A DNA stretch of 64,000 nucleotides from Pseudomonadota bacterium (GCA_018241695.1 JAFEDH010000002.1:124001-188000); one strand, 5' to 3'; positions 35,469 through 44,186 are shown, counted from the stretch's first letter. Program-made: numbers and translations. The notes: a model not told the origin generated them from the letters alone.

Positions 35469-35801
35469 ATGACGGATCAGCGGATTCGCAACGCCTGGGC
35501 CTGCGCCAAGGCCGGGGAGCCTGTCGAGGAACCGGGCTGTTCGGCAGAGGCTTTGTATCGTGCGCTCTTCCCGCGCCGTTTCGAGATTCTCGCGCACTAC
35601 ATGGCCCACCCTGGCGCACCACTCGTGGAAGCCGCGCAATGGCTGGGCTGCCCGGTCTCCTGGCTGCGTGACGAGGTTGACCGGCTGATGAGGGCCGGGA
35701 TGCTGGAGCCGGGCCTGTTCGGCCTGACGGCTGCGGCTGACCTGCGGGGTACCGCTATCCCGGGTGGCCGCGGATCCGGCCCATCGATCCGGGAAATCTA
35801 G
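35469..35801 (+). CDS. Small hypothetical protein with helix-turn-helix-like segment
   Basis: 110 aa. EAAQWLGCPVSWLRDEVDRL followed by MRAGMLEPG looks like a winged-helix DNA-binding segment. No close family is recognised and no strong ribosome site is seen, the upstream region being the HU hairpin. It ends convergently with the kinase-like gene (4-nt overlap). It may be a real small regulator or a chance frame. Confidence 0.45.
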   Translation: MTDQRIRNAWACAKAGEPVEEPGCSAEALYRALFPRRFEILAHYMAHPGAPLVEAAQWLGCPVSWLRDEVDRLMRAGMLEPGLFGLTAAADLRGTAIPGGRGSGPSIREI

Positions 35802-36829
35802 ATTCCGGCAGCTTCCAGCCCGCGCCGGGCAAGAGCAAAGCCAAGATTTGCCACTTCCGCCGCATTGGCCGATGAGGCATTGCCCCGGGCGGCGCGAGCG
35901 CCGATGCCCTCGAAGATCACCGCCCAGCGGAAGAAGGCAAAAGCGGTATGGAAAGGCTGGAGCCGGACATCGTGGCTGGCGGAGCGGTAATAGGTTTCCA
36001 GATAGTCGTTTTCCGCTGGAATGCCCAGTGTGGCCAGATCCAGACCACGAATGCCGCCATACTCCTCCGGCAGCATGCGCCAGAGTGTAGTGTTGAAAGC
36101 CACATCAGCCAGTGGATGGCCGAGTGTGGATAGCTCCCAGTCCAGCACCGCGATGACCCTGGGCTCGACGGGATGAAACATCAGATTGCCGAGGCGGAAA
36201 TCGCCATGACTTAACACGGTGCGCTCCTCCCCGGGGATATGGCTCGCCACCCATTCGGTGAGCCTCTCCAGATCGGGGTTCTCCCGCACCTTGCCATCGG
36301 CCCATTGCCGGGTCCAGCGGCCTACCTGGCGACTGAAGTAGTTGCCGGGCTTGCCGTAATCACCGAGTCGGGCGGCTTGCCAATCCACGTTATGCAGTCT
36401 GGCCATGGTTTCGGCCATCGACAGGTAGATGGCCTGGCGTTCCTTCGGTGCCATACCGGGGAGAGAACTGTCGTGAAAGATCCGCCCGTCAAGCCGCTCC
36501 ATCAGATAGAAAGGTGTGCCGACAATGTCGCTTCCCTCATGGAACAGCACCGTGGGTGGCACCGGCAGCCCGGTACCCGTCAGGGCGTTCATGACCCGGT
36601 ATTCCCGGTCCACCGCATGTGCGGAAGGGAGCAGTGTTCCGGCGGGCTTCTTGCGCAGGACCATGCGCCGGTTGTCGAAGCTGACAAAGAAAGTGGGGTT
36701 GGATTGCCCGCCGCCAATGCGTTCGAGGGCCATGGGACCCTCAAGACCACGCAGACGCTGGCGCAGGAAGGCTTCGAGGGTGGGGGAGGAGAACTCGGTG
36801 AATTCGGAGGAGGAAGGCGGAAGGGGCAT
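35798..36829 (-). CDS. Phosphotransferase (APH/ACAD10-like) family protein
   Basis: 343 aa, protein-kinase-like fold. GGGQSNPTFFV is the nucleotide loop, RMVLRKKP the Lys strand, VLSHGDFRLGNLMF the catalytic loop with Asp, and AVLDWELSTLGHPLADVAF the metal motif. Such proteins occur with acyl-CoA dehydrogenases and hydroxyacyl metabolism in proteobacteria. ATG 36829 is preferred over the GTG three bases upstream. Monocistronic here. Confidence 0.88.
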   Translation of the reverse strand: MPLPPSSSEFTEFSSPTLEAFLRQRLRGLEGPMALERIGGGQSNPTFFVSFDNRRMVLRKKPAGTLLPSAHAVDREYRVMNALTGTGLPVPPTVLFHEGSDIVGTPFYLMERLDGRIFHDSSLPGMAPKERQAIYLSMAETMARLHNVDWQAARLGDYGKPGNYFSRQVGRWTRQWADGKVRENPDLERLTEWVASHIPGEERTVLSHGDFRLGNLMFHPVEPRVIAVLDWELSTLGHPLADVAFNTTLWRMLPEEYGGIRGLDLATLGIPAENDYLETYYRSASHDVRLQPFHTAFAFFRWAVIFEGIGARAARGNASSANAAEVANLGFALARRGLEAAGI

Positions 36830-36896
36830 CACAATCCGGGTATGTGGTTGGACGGACGATGGTGAACATTATCGGAAATTGTGCGGGAGAAGGAGG

Positions 36897-37037
36897 TTAA
36901 GCGTCCCGGCTGTAGGCAATGATGCCCACTCCTCGTGCGTTGCGTGCCGCGGGCATTACGTTCCAGCTCATCAGCGAGAGCCGGTAGCAGCAGTAGTACA
37001 GGCCGACGTTGCCGGTCAGTTGCAGGTTGAGGGTTGG
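36897..37037 (-). pseudogene. Remnant of a PD-(D/E)xK nuclease-like protein
   Basis: Translation of the minus strand gives LQLTGNVGLYYCCYRLSLMS followed by WNVMPAARNARGVGIIAYSR and a stop. It resembles the N-terminus of a family of small proteins that continue with a QxK motif; here the stop comes first and there is no start codon. The place where such proteins carry an Asp (GVDI) reads GVGI. It abuts the YafQ toxin gene. Family identity is from memory of the pattern, so moderate confidence. Confidence 0.55.
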
Positions 37038-37047
37038 ATGCGCAGAC

Positions 37048-37377
37048 TCACGAGAACAGTTCGGAGTGAGTTCCGCTGCGCACGAAAACGACCAAGTCGC
37101 TCTTGCCCGAATCGTCGAGCGTATAGATCAGCAGGAAGTCGCCGCCGATGTGGCACTCACGATGGCCTGCCCAGTCACCCGTCAGCGGGTGGTCGAACCA
37201 TTCAGGCGGCAGCGGCCCGTCGTTGGAGACCAGCAGCGTCATGACCTCTTTCAGCCGGTTCATGTCGTACCGGCCGGAGTGGGACAGGCGCTGCCAGTCC
37301 TTGAGGAAGTCCTTGGTGTAGTCCGATGCGCGAGGCAGGTGCGCCCGCTTACTTGCTGCTGGCTTCTTCGAGGTCAT
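37048..37377 (-). CDS. YafQ-family (RelE superfamily) toxin
   Basis: 109 aa; a ribosome-dependent mRNA interferase. The conserved core is WFDHPLTGDWAGHRECHI, GDFLLIYTLDD and SGTHSELF, so the His, Asp and C-terminal His expected for YafQ-type RNases are present. The N-terminus is about 15 residues longer than usual (MTSKKPAASKRAH). It overlaps the antitoxin gene by 29 nt. Confidence 0.92.
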   Translation of the reverse strand: MTSKKPAASKRAHLPRASDYTKDFLKDWQRLSHSGRYDMNRLKEVMTLLVSNDGPLPPEWFDHPLTGDWAGHRECHIGGDFLLIYTLDDSGKSDLVVFVRSGTHSELFS

Positions 37378-37630
37378 TCAGCAGAGCGTCAGCGGTTGCA
37401 AAGCGGGCACGACGGCTCTTGATGATCTCGTTGGCCTCGGTGATGGCAACGCGGCTGGTGGCGTTCGGAGCCTTGAGCGCGAACGGCAGTTCCTTGTCGG
37501 CAACGACACGGGTCAGGAACACGCGGATCGCATCGGAGACGGTCAGGCCCATCGAGGCCAGCGTTTCTGCAGCCTGCGCCTTGACGTTCTCGTCCACGCG
37601 GACATGAACCATAGTGGTAGTGGCAGCCAT
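37349..37630 (-). CDS. RelB/DinJ-family antitoxin
   Basis: 93 aa. The ribbon-helix-helix N-terminus (MVHVRVDENVKAQAAETLAS, then GLTVSDAIRVFLTRV) binds DNA, and the C-terminal half (KSRRARFATADALLNDLEE) wraps the toxin. An excellent ribosome site (AGGAGGTGATC) fixes the start at 37630. Together with the downstream toxin it forms a type II module with the operator palindrome upstream. Confidence 0.93.
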   Translation of the reverse strand: MAATTTMVHVRVDENVKAQAAETLASMGLTVSDAIRVFLTRVVADKELPFALKAPNATSRVAITEANEIIKSRRARFATADALLNDLEEASSK

Positions 37631-37652
37631 GATCACCTCCTGTTGCGATAGA

Positions 37653-37673
37653 TTGAGATTCATTGTATCTCAA
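37653..37673. promoter_or_regulatory. Operator palindrome of the toxin-antitoxin module
   Basis: TTGAGAT and ATCTCAA, perfect 7-nt arms, 7-nt centre, ending 23 nt before the antitoxin ATG. This is the expected site for autoregulation by DinJ/YafQ-type complexes. Confidence 0.7.
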
Positions 37674-37722
37674 ATAGGCTACGTTTGTAAGGCAACCTCT
37701 TCCCCCCGCTTTCTGTTTATCC

Positions 37723-37748
37723 GTAGGTATATAGGTAGGTATATATAG
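37723..37748. repeat. Short tandem repeat
   Basis: GTAGGTATATAG is followed directly by GTAGGTATATATAG: two nearly identical AT-rich units upstream of the toxin-antitoxin module. They may contribute to an AT-rich promoter or mark a rearrangement point. Confidence 0.5.
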
Positions 37749-37795
37749 TCAAAGCACAGGATTTTCATGAGGACGCCGATTGCGCATGCTTGAAT

Positions 37796-38956
37796 CTAGT
37801 CTTGAGGAAGGAAGCGTTTCCGATAATCGGCAAAATCCTTTTTGAGCTGCGCCTCGCTCAGCCCGAAATGCTCGGGAGAGTAGTTATGTGTCGGGCGCTT
37901 GTCGCGACTGTTGGCCTCCAGCCAGCTTTCCATCCTGGACTGGATCCCTTCGGGAAGCGGGCGGCCGAGGTAATGAAAGATTGTCTGTACGACCTCCATG
38001 GGGCGAGTGAGCGTGTCCTGGAACTGGATGTCGAGGAATCGGGATGGATCGGCACCTTCCCGGAACTTGATCGTGCTGGCCATGCCGAGACTGAATATTT
38101 CGGACCATTCTGCTCCGGTGGCTTTGGGGTCCACCTGGTCGCTATAGATCGACCACAGGTTTTCACAAAAGCTCGCCATCGACGGGATGGTTTGTAGCGG
38201 ATCACGGTGGGTCTGGATAACCCGGGTGTGGGGGAACACTGAAAACAGCATTTCCATCTTTCTGAGGTGGTGAGGTGCTTTCAGCAACCAGGTTCTCTGG
38301 TCTTCCCCCCGGCGTTTTTTCTGCCATTGCAGAAACTGGAGAATCCGTTTGAGATATTCGTAGGCGAACCCGTGCTCATTGTTCCGCAGCCAGCGGGTGA
38401 AGCCGGGTACATGGGCCATTGAATCAAATGCGCCGCAGAACGTTTGGTCAAGGAGAATCACTTCCTCGTCCGGCGCATCATGATAGATCGGGTGGATCGC
38501 CGCCAGTTTCGGCTGGTGCGTCAGGAACATCTCGACGTCGATACGGCCTGCCTCGATCCTTGCCGCGATATCGTCAATATCGGTACCGGGCAGTGGACTC
38601 GGGTATTTGCATTCCCAGTAGATCAGGCTGTAGAAATCCGGTGCGCAGGCAAGTATGCGATGCAGCAAGGTGGTGCCCGTACGCGGCAAGCCCACGATGA
38701 CTACCGGCCCTTCAATGTTCTCGTTCAGGATTTCCGGGTGCTTCGAAATGTATTTCTGCATTTCGAGCCGGTTGCACAGAAGCTCCACCAGGCGGTTTTC
38801 AAAAAGGGTTTCTCCGATCGCGGAAAGATTCGCCTCTGTGTTCAGGCTCTCGATCAGCACGCCAAACGGGGTGCGAAATCCATCTTCATGGAAATCGGTG
38901 AGGCCTCCGGTACGGGAGATTGCCTGCTCCATGAGGCGGCTTGCAGATAAGGCCAT
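37796..38956 (-). CDS. Sulfotransferase-family protein
   Basis: 386 aa, PAPS-dependent sulfotransferase type (Sulfotransfer_3). The phosphosulfate loop is VGLPRTGTTLLHRIL; the 3'-phosphate region is HTRVIQTHRDPLQTIPSMAS. Relatives are common near steroid and terpenoid genes. It starts 47 nt after the KshA-like gene stop and should be co-transcribed. It may sulfate a hydroxylated intermediate or have a non-sulfating role. Confidence 0.87.
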   Translation of the reverse strand: MALSASRLMEQAISRTGGLTDFHEDGFRTPFGVLIESLNTEANLSAIGETLFENRLVELLCNRLEMQKYISKHPEILNENIEGPVVIVGLPRTGTTLLHRILACAPDFYSLIYWECKYPSPLPGTDIDDIAARIEAGRIDVEMFLTHQPKLAAIHPIYHDAPDEEVILLDQTFCGAFDSMAHVPGFTRWLRNNEHGFAYEYLKRILQFLQWQKKRRGEDQRTWLLKAPHHLRKMEMLFSVFPHTRVIQTHRDPLQTIPSMASFCENLWSIYSDQVDPKATGAEWSEIFSLGMASTIKFREGADPSRFLDIQFQDTLTRPMEVVQTIFHYLGRPLPEGIQSRMESWLEANSRDKRPTHNYSPEHFGLSEAQLKKDFADYRKRFLPQD

Positions 38957-39003
38957 GATCGGGTCTCCTGGTAGGTTTCCGGTCTTCGGATTTCGCGCCG
39001 GGA

Positions 39004-40080
39004 TCAGCGAAGATGCCGGATGACCGGCTTGCGGATCGAGCCTCCACTGATATCCATTTCATAGGTCTGGACCCGGGTCGACTCCTCGCTGACTTCAGAG
39101 ACCGGAACAAAGAACTGGTCATACCATTTACGAGCCTGATAGATCGGTCCGTCCATCTCGCAGAGCACCGGATTGTCGATGCGGCGTTTGTTGTCCCATA
39201 TCTCGACATCCTGCGTCAGGGCTTCCTGCGCCAGACGGACATACGTATCGATCAGAGATTGGTTCTCGGCTTTGGTCAATCCGGGAACTCGTTTTACCGC
39301 CACACCATAATTGATGATGAAGCTATTTTTGGTGATCGGGGTGTTGCATGTCAGGAGGAGGGATTCGATACGGTGATCCCCAAAAGCACCGCTCATTTCC
39401 ACAAACAGGCAGGCGGGACCAAAATAGGTGGCGACGGTCAGGAGTGGATCGGTACCCGACAATCGCTCCGATGTGCCCACCTGGAGCTGGCTGGCCTTGT
39501 GCCCTTCGAACAGATTGGCAAAGTAGACCGGCGGTGATCCATGAACAGTGTCGAAATGGCCGAAGTCGGCGATGTTGTCGACCAGTTCCCGATTGTTGAT
39601 GTTGATGGTCCATTGAGCCCATCGGACATCCGACCATTCCGCGGAATAGCACTGCTCCAGCCTGGGCAGGGATTGACCCGGAATCGGATCGCCTCCATCG
39701 TGGTCGTGCCAGACGAACAGTCCTTCATTGATTTCGTCGGTATGCCATTTCCCGACCCGTGCCTTGCGTGGCAGGCGCTTGCAGTAGGGAATGTTCTTCA
39801 GATCGCCATCCGGCCCGAATGACCAGCCATGGAAAGGGCATACCACGGTACTCCCTTCGATCCGGCCGTGACTCAGGTCGCCTCCCATATGCGGGCACCA
39901 GGCATCCAGTGCGTTGAGCTTTCCATCTTCCCCCTGGAATACCACCAGCCGGGTGCCAAATGCGTCGACGGTATGGGGTTTGCCATCCTTGAATTTGAGG
40001 GCGGGACCCAGGCAGTGCCAGCCCCGGGCATAACGTTCGGGGATCGGTCCGGCGGTGATGGTGCTGTCGTGCAGCGGCAT
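39004..40080 (-). CDS. kshA: Rieske-type oxygenase, KshA-like
   Basis: 358 aa. Rieske cluster: C62-x-H64 and C81-x2-H84 (CPHMGGDL and CPFHGW). Mononuclear iron motif: N169-x2-D172-x2-H175-x4-H180 in NIADFGHFDTVH. This layout and the length match 3-ketosteroid-9-alpha-hydroxylase oxygenases; related enzymes act on other polycyclic terpenoids. A reductase partner is not encoded in the window. Divergent from an SDR with two operator-like motifs between. The symbol is tentative. Confidence 0.78.
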   Translation of the reverse strand: MPLHDSTITAGPIPERYARGWHCLGPALKFKDGKPHTVDAFGTRLVVFQGEDGKLNALDAWCPHMGGDLSHGRIEGSTVVCPFHGWSFGPDGDLKNIPYCKRLPRKARVGKWHTDEINEGLFVWHDHDGGDPIPGQSLPRLEQCYSAEWSDVRWAQWTININNRELVDNIADFGHFDTVHGSPPVYFANLFEGHKASQLQVGTSERLSGTDPLLTVATYFGPACLFVEMSGAFGDHRIESLLLTCNTPITKNSFIINYGVAVKRVPGLTKAENQSLIDTYVRLAQEALTQDVEIWDNKRRIDNPVLCEMDGPIYQARKWYDQFFVPVSEVSEESTRVQTYEMDISGGSIRKPVIRHLR

Positions 40081-40156
40081 GGCAAGTTCCTCCGAATTGA
40101 TAGGGCCCGCAAACGGGCGATGTCAGTCATCCTAGGTAAATTCGATGGATCTCTCC

Positions 40157-40172
40157 TCGCCCCTTTGGGTAC
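40157..40172. promoter_or_regulatory. Cluster palindromic motif, copy 1
   Basis: TCGCCCCTTTGGGTAC, 77 nt upstream of the KshA-like gene. Matches TCACCCCTTTGGGTAA at 47631 in 14 of 16 positions. Confidence 0.5.
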
Positions 40173-40219
40173 CCGGAGAGGCATGAGCATGCATTTCTCC
40201 ATGACCTGTCCATACGACT

Positions 40220-40235
40220 TGGTACCTTTGGGTGT
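40220..40235. promoter_or_regulatory. Cluster palindromic motif, copy 2 (degenerate)
   Basis: TGGTACCTTTGGGTGT, 90 nt upstream of the SDR at 40325. Keeps the CCTTTGGGT core; the left arm is weaker. Confidence 0.4.
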
Positions 40236-40324
40236 TTCTACCTGGCGCGTCTTTGTCGATCATCACCGCGCATGACACTGTGGCCATATCGGGCCACGTC
40301 ATCCAATTGCGAGAGGAGCGTACG

Positions 40325-41104
40325 ATGGGCGAGAGAAAGAAACTGGATTTCCCCGAAGGGGTGGCGCTGGTGGTCGGAGGGAGTGGCGGAATGGGGCAGT
40401 TGATCTGCCAGCATTTGGCAGAAGCCGGATCCGATGTGGCGCTCACCTATCACAAGAACGCTGGGCGGGCTGAAGAGGTGGCAAGGAGCGTCAAGGCTCT
40501 GGGCAGGCAGGCGGAAATATTGCAGCTTTCCCTGGGAGATGAGGTTTCGGTCTGCACCGCAGTGGAGCAACTCGCTGCGAAGCACCGAATCCACACCGTG
40601 GTCATCGCTTCCGGCTCCGACATCAACCAGCCCAGGATCAGGGAACTCACCCCGGAAAACTGGAAGAAGGTGGTGCAGGCCGATCTCAATGGATTCTTCA
40701 ATCTGGTGCACGCAACCCTGCCGGTACTGAAGGCGGGTGGAGGCGGCTCCTATGTCCATATCAGTTCGGCAGGCTTGTTCAGATGGCCCGAGGGCGATGT
40801 GCTTTCCGTGGCGCCCAAAGCGGCCATCGAATCCCTGATCAAGGGGATCGCCAAGGAAGAGGGGCGTTTTGGCATTCGGGCCAACAGCGTTGCCATTGGA
40901 GTCATCGATGCGGGCATTTTCCATCGCCTCTGGGCAGACGGAACCTTCGACGAAGAATGGCAAAAGGCCGTGCACCAGGGGTTGTGTCTGAAGCGTTGGG
41001 GTTCCGCCGAAGAGGTCGCCAGTGCCGTGGTGTTTCTCGCATCGAACCGGGCGGGTTACACCACAGGCCAGATTCTGGCCGTGGATGGTGGCTATGGTGT
41101 CTGA
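40325..41104 (+). CDS. SDR-family protein lacking the catalytic Tyr
   Basis: 259 aa. The cofactor motif is VVGGSGGMGQ and the ending AVDGGYGV is normal. The active-site segment reads HISSAGLFRWPEGDVLSVAP with S161 where the Tyr of YxxxK should be, and K165 kept. The enzyme may use another residue, act as a non-catalytic subunit, or be impaired. ATG 40325 follows GGAGCGTACG. Divergent from kshA; overlaps the next gene by 11 nt. Confidence 0.83.
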   Translation: MGERKKLDFPEGVALVVGGSGGMGQLICQHLAEAGSDVALTYHKNAGRAEEVARSVKALGRQAEILQLSLGDEVSVCTAVEQLAAKHRIHTVVIASGSDINQPRIRELTPENWKKVVQADLNGFFNLVHATLPVLKAGGGGSYVHISSAGLFRWPEGDVLSVAPKAAIESLIKGIAKEEGRFGIRANSVAIGVIDAGIFHRLWADGTFDEEWQKAVHQGLCLKRWGSAEEVASAVVFLASNRAGYTTGQILAVDGGYGV

Positions 41105-41657
41105 CAATTCTCTCCAGGCCGGGCAAATCCAGAGCCTTCTGGACAAGCAGGCGGTCCATGAACTGATCCATGCGTATTGCCGAGCCATGGATCGTCGCGA
41201 TTATGCGTCGGTGCGAAGGCTCTATCACGAGGATGCGATTGACGATCATGGAGGCTTCTTCAAGGGCCTGGCCATGGAGTTTGTGGATCGGTTACCTGCC
41301 ATCCAGGCACCGATGGAAATCCTTCATCACAATGTCACAACCGTCAATCTGAGCCTTGGTAGCGATAGTGGGGAGGGTGAGGTGTATGTCCTTGCCTACC
41401 ATCGCATTGCCAAGGAAGGTGGCGGATCGATGGATTTTCTGGTTGGAGGGCGCTATCTCGACAAGTACGAAAAGCGGGATGGCTGCTGGAAATTCAGCCA
41501 TCGTGTCATTCTGGCCGACTGGGGGGTTGCCAAAGATCCTTCGATTGTGGACCTGAATTCGCCGCTGTTTCAGGGGTCGTTACTTGGCAGCAGGGGAGGA
41601 GACGATCCTGCCTGCAGCTTTTTTTCGTCACTTAGACCCAGTGGTCCGGCGACCTGA
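41094..41657 (+). CDS. SnoaL/NTF2-fold protein
   Basis: 187 aa, cone-shaped fold of isomerases, hydratases and small dioxygenase subunits. HELIHAYCRAMDRRDYASVR with LYHEDAIDDHGG is the classical first part, including a candidate catalytic Asp-His pair. HRVILADWGVAK ends the sheet. ATG 41094 overlaps the SDR stop. It may act with that SDR on a ring ketone or epoxide; no activity can be assigned. Confidence 0.78.
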   Translation: MVSDNSLQAGQIQSLLDKQAVHELIHAYCRAMDRRDYASVRRLYHEDAIDDHGGFFKGLAMEFVDRLPAIQAPMEILHHNVTTVNLSLGSDSGEGEVYVLAYHRIAKEGGGSMDFLVGGRYLDKYEKRDGCWKFSHRVILADWGVAKDPSIVDLNSPLFQGSLLGSRGGDDPACSFFSSLRPSGPAT

Positions 41658-41729
41658 CAACATCCGTATCGCGTGCCATGATCGTCATCCGGAAAACACT
41701 GGGTTGCTGAATGGCCGAGCAAGAAAAAT

Positions 41730-41751
41730 AAAGCCCGCGAAAGCAGGCTTT
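41730..41751. terminator. Bidirectional terminator between the SnoaL and LuxR genes
   Basis: AAAGCC and GGCTTT arms around GC-gaaa-GC. On the minus strand the stem is followed by ATTTTTC, a good T-run for the LuxR transcript; on the plus strand the tail is weaker. Confidence 0.7.
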
Positions 41752-41773
41752 ACTCATTCCATGCAGGGAAAGA

Positions 41774-42913
41774 TCAGATGAACTTTGCAGTACAACGGGA
41801 AAGCATGGCGACGACCTGGGAACGCCGATGCTTGCCGAGTTTTTCGTAAGTACCCTTGAGGTGCTTCTTTATTGTGTTGATGGAAACCTGCAATTCCTTG
41901 GCGGCTTCGTTGAGCGTATAGCCTTGGCCCAGCAACGAAACCAGTTTGGCTTCCCGGTCGGTGAGGTTGTAAGCTTCGCGCAGCATCTTGGCTTCAACAT
42001 CGATCGAGCCGGATTCGCAATCGTTGACCAGGATCAGCGCTGCGGGGCGTAATTTCGCGCTGGGCATGTTGCTGAGGAAAAGCGGTTTGATAACAACATC
42101 GAGGCCGGGCAAGCCATCCTGTGATTCAAGCCCGATTGCCATTCCCTTCTGGAATGTGATGCCACGCTGGTGGGCTGCGATCATCATGTCCAGGGCATTC
42201 CTGAATTTGCTGGTGGTATTGCCGTTGGCCAGGTGGAGCTTGCCTTCTTTCATCGTGATGCCAAAGTTTTTCGACAGGGCGCTGATGGCCGCCTGATTCG
42301 CCGCTATGACATTCTTGTTGGCGTCGACGACCACGGTCCCGATCGACATTTTCCCCAGCAGATCCATGGCCTGTGCCGCAAGCGTCGAACTTTCCTCGTA
42401 GGAGTTGCGCAGATCCAGGGCGGTACGAAGGTGGGGGGTAATCAGCGAGAGCATGTCTCTCTCGGCGTTTTCGAATTCGCCCTGGTGGCGGGTTCTGCCG
42501 AGGGCGATCCGAATTACCAGGTCTTCATCGTGGTACACGTCCTGATAGAGAACATCTTTCACTTCTATGGGCCGAAGATATTTCTGTATCAGCGGATTTT
42601 GCCGGAGCCCAAGATGGCGGGTCACTTCCCGCAGGGTGGTTGGTTCCTTGGCCGGGGCGTCTTCGAGGGAAAAGTTGAGCTTCAGCACTTCATTGATATG
42701 GAGTGCATTGTCGAGATGGGGCGCCCGATCGCTTGTAACGAAGTAATGGCAATTGCAGTTACGCTTCGAATACATGAACAGCGTTGCGTCACGCGCATCC
42801 AGCATTGCGGAAAGTGAGTCCACAAAACCCAGCCAGGGTTTTTGTTCACGAGCACCCTGGTAGACGAGGCTTACGAGTTTGTCGTAATCGGAAACAGAAT
42901 GCTGGACGCCCAT
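41774..42913 (-). CDS. LuxR-type transcriptional regulator (TeiR-size)
   Basis: 379 aa. The C-terminal helix-turn-helix is clear: LTDREAKLVSLLGQGYTLNE then AAKELQVSINTIKKHL. The long N-terminal part has a PAS-like segment (TVVVDANKNVIAANQAAISA), not an autoinducer domain. Size and layout resemble TeiR, the LuxR-type activator of steroid genes in Comamonas. ATG 42913 has GAGGGAT upstream. It is the best candidate regulator of the surrounding cluster. Confidence 0.85.
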   Translation of the reverse strand: MGVQHSVSDYDKLVSLVYQGAREQKPWLGFVDSLSAMLDARDATLFMYSKRNCNCHYFVTSDRAPHLDNALHINEVLKLNFSLEDAPAKEPTTLREVTRHLGLRQNPLIQKYLRPIEVKDVLYQDVYHDEDLVIRIALGRTRHQGEFENAERDMLSLITPHLRTALDLRNSYEESSTLAAQAMDLLGKMSIGTVVVDANKNVIAANQAAISALSKNFGITMKEGKLHLANGNTTSKFRNALDMMIAAHQRGITFQKGMAIGLESQDGLPGLDVVIKPLFLSNMPSAKLRPAALILVNDCESGSIDVEAKMLREAYNLTDREAKLVSLLGQGYTLNEAAKELQVSINTIKKHLKGTYEKLGKHRRSQVVAMLSRCTAKFI

Positions 42914-43118
42914 GATGGATCCCTCTTTTCCAAATCCCGCCGGGTTTGTCACACAGCCCCGGCAAGTGCTGGTTTCCGCCCGGATTTTCACTATTGGCAC
43001 CGTTGCAAACGAGATAGAGAAATTCAGGCTAAATATTTGAGGCAGAAAGACAAGTCCATCATCTCGCAATGCTTCACGATAGTCAATACGGTTGTCAGGG
43101 TTACTGGGCGCGGCAGAT

Positions 43119-44186
43119 TCAATCCCTGGTGGCTCGATTTCCTCCTCGTTCCTTGGTGTTGGAAGGTTCTGGATACATTACAGGCCGCATGATCTCGACC
43201 GCCTGTACCAGATTTTCCATCGCCTGTTCGGGGGTACCCATGAACCCATGCAGGACTCCGGGTGCGATGATGAGGTGAACCGGGACATGGCTGGATTCCA
43301 GCGCTTTTGCGTATGCGATTCCCTGATCCCTCAATGGATCGAACTGGGCCACGACAACCAGCGCGGGGGGAAGGTTTGCATGGCTCGAGGCGAGCAAGGG
43401 ACTGACTTCAGGTGATGTGGCGTTTTTTGCATCCGACAGATACATCGAGGTGATCTGGGGCAGCATCGATACCTTGAGGAAATATTTGTCTCCCGTCTCG
43501 GTCATCGATTTCCATTGATGCTGTCCGCTCATATCCACAACCGGAACCTCGATGTATTGGAAGACGGGCTGGGGGCCGCCATGGTCACGCAACTTCAATG
43601 TAGTGACTGCCACCAGGTTGCCGCCGGCACTCTGGCCCATGATTGCGATCCGGGCGGGGTCGGCCCGGTATTCCGCGGCATGAGCTGCCACCCACAGATA
43701 TGCGTCAAAGCAATCATTGACCGCCGCAGGGTAAGGATGTTCCGGGGCGAGACGATAATCGACGGAAAATACGACCGCACCCAGTTTGCGGGCCAGTTCC
43801 ATTGGAATCGAATCGAAGGCAAATGATCGTCCCGCGAAGAAACCGCCACCATGAATATTGACCACCGCCGGGAAGGGGCCAGGGCCGTCGGGTATATAGA
43901 TCCTTACAGGAATCTGGTGGCCGCTTGCGGGAACCTGCACATCGCGTTGGATCAGTCCCAATGATGATTTGGGAACGCCGATGAGTTTTGCCGTCGCTTC
44001 GTCTCCAGCACGACGGGACGCATCATCCATCGGCATCGGGGCATGGTTCCATTCCGCGATTTTTGCCAGTATTGCGGCGCGATACTCCAGACGCCCAATG
44101 GGCGTGTAGGTCCATGAGTAGGTGATGCCAAATGCTGCGATGGAGAGTAAAACGAGTACCAGCAGGGTTATCCCGATGAATTTCAT
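43119..44186 (-). CDS. Membrane-anchored alpha/beta hydrolase (HSL type)
   Basis: 355 aa. An N-terminal hydrophobic helix (about residues 4-24) anchors or exports it. HGGG oxyanion motif at 112-115, nucleophile S186 in GQSAGG, likely acid in AQFDPLRDQG and His in GVLHGFMG: the complete triad of a hormone-sensitive-lipase-like esterase. It could remove an ester from an incoming substrate. ATGA overlap with the upstream gene. Confidence 0.87.
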   Translation of the reverse strand: MKFIGITLLVLVLLSIAAFGITYSWTYTPIGRLEYRAAILAKIAEWNHAPMPMDDASRRAGDEATAKLIGVPKSSLGLIQRDVQVPASGHQIPVRIYIPDGPGPFPAVVNIHGGGFFAGRSFAFDSIPMELARKLGAVVFSVDYRLAPEHPYPAAVNDCFDAYLWVAAHAAEYRADPARIAIMGQSAGGNLVAVTTLKLRDHGGPQPVFQYIEVPVVDMSGQHQWKSMTETGDKYFLKVSMLPQITSMYLSDAKNATSPEVSPLLASSHANLPPALVVVAQFDPLRDQGIAYAKALESSHVPVHLIIAPGVLHGFMGTPEQAMENLVQAVEIMRPVMYPEPSNTKERGGNRATRD

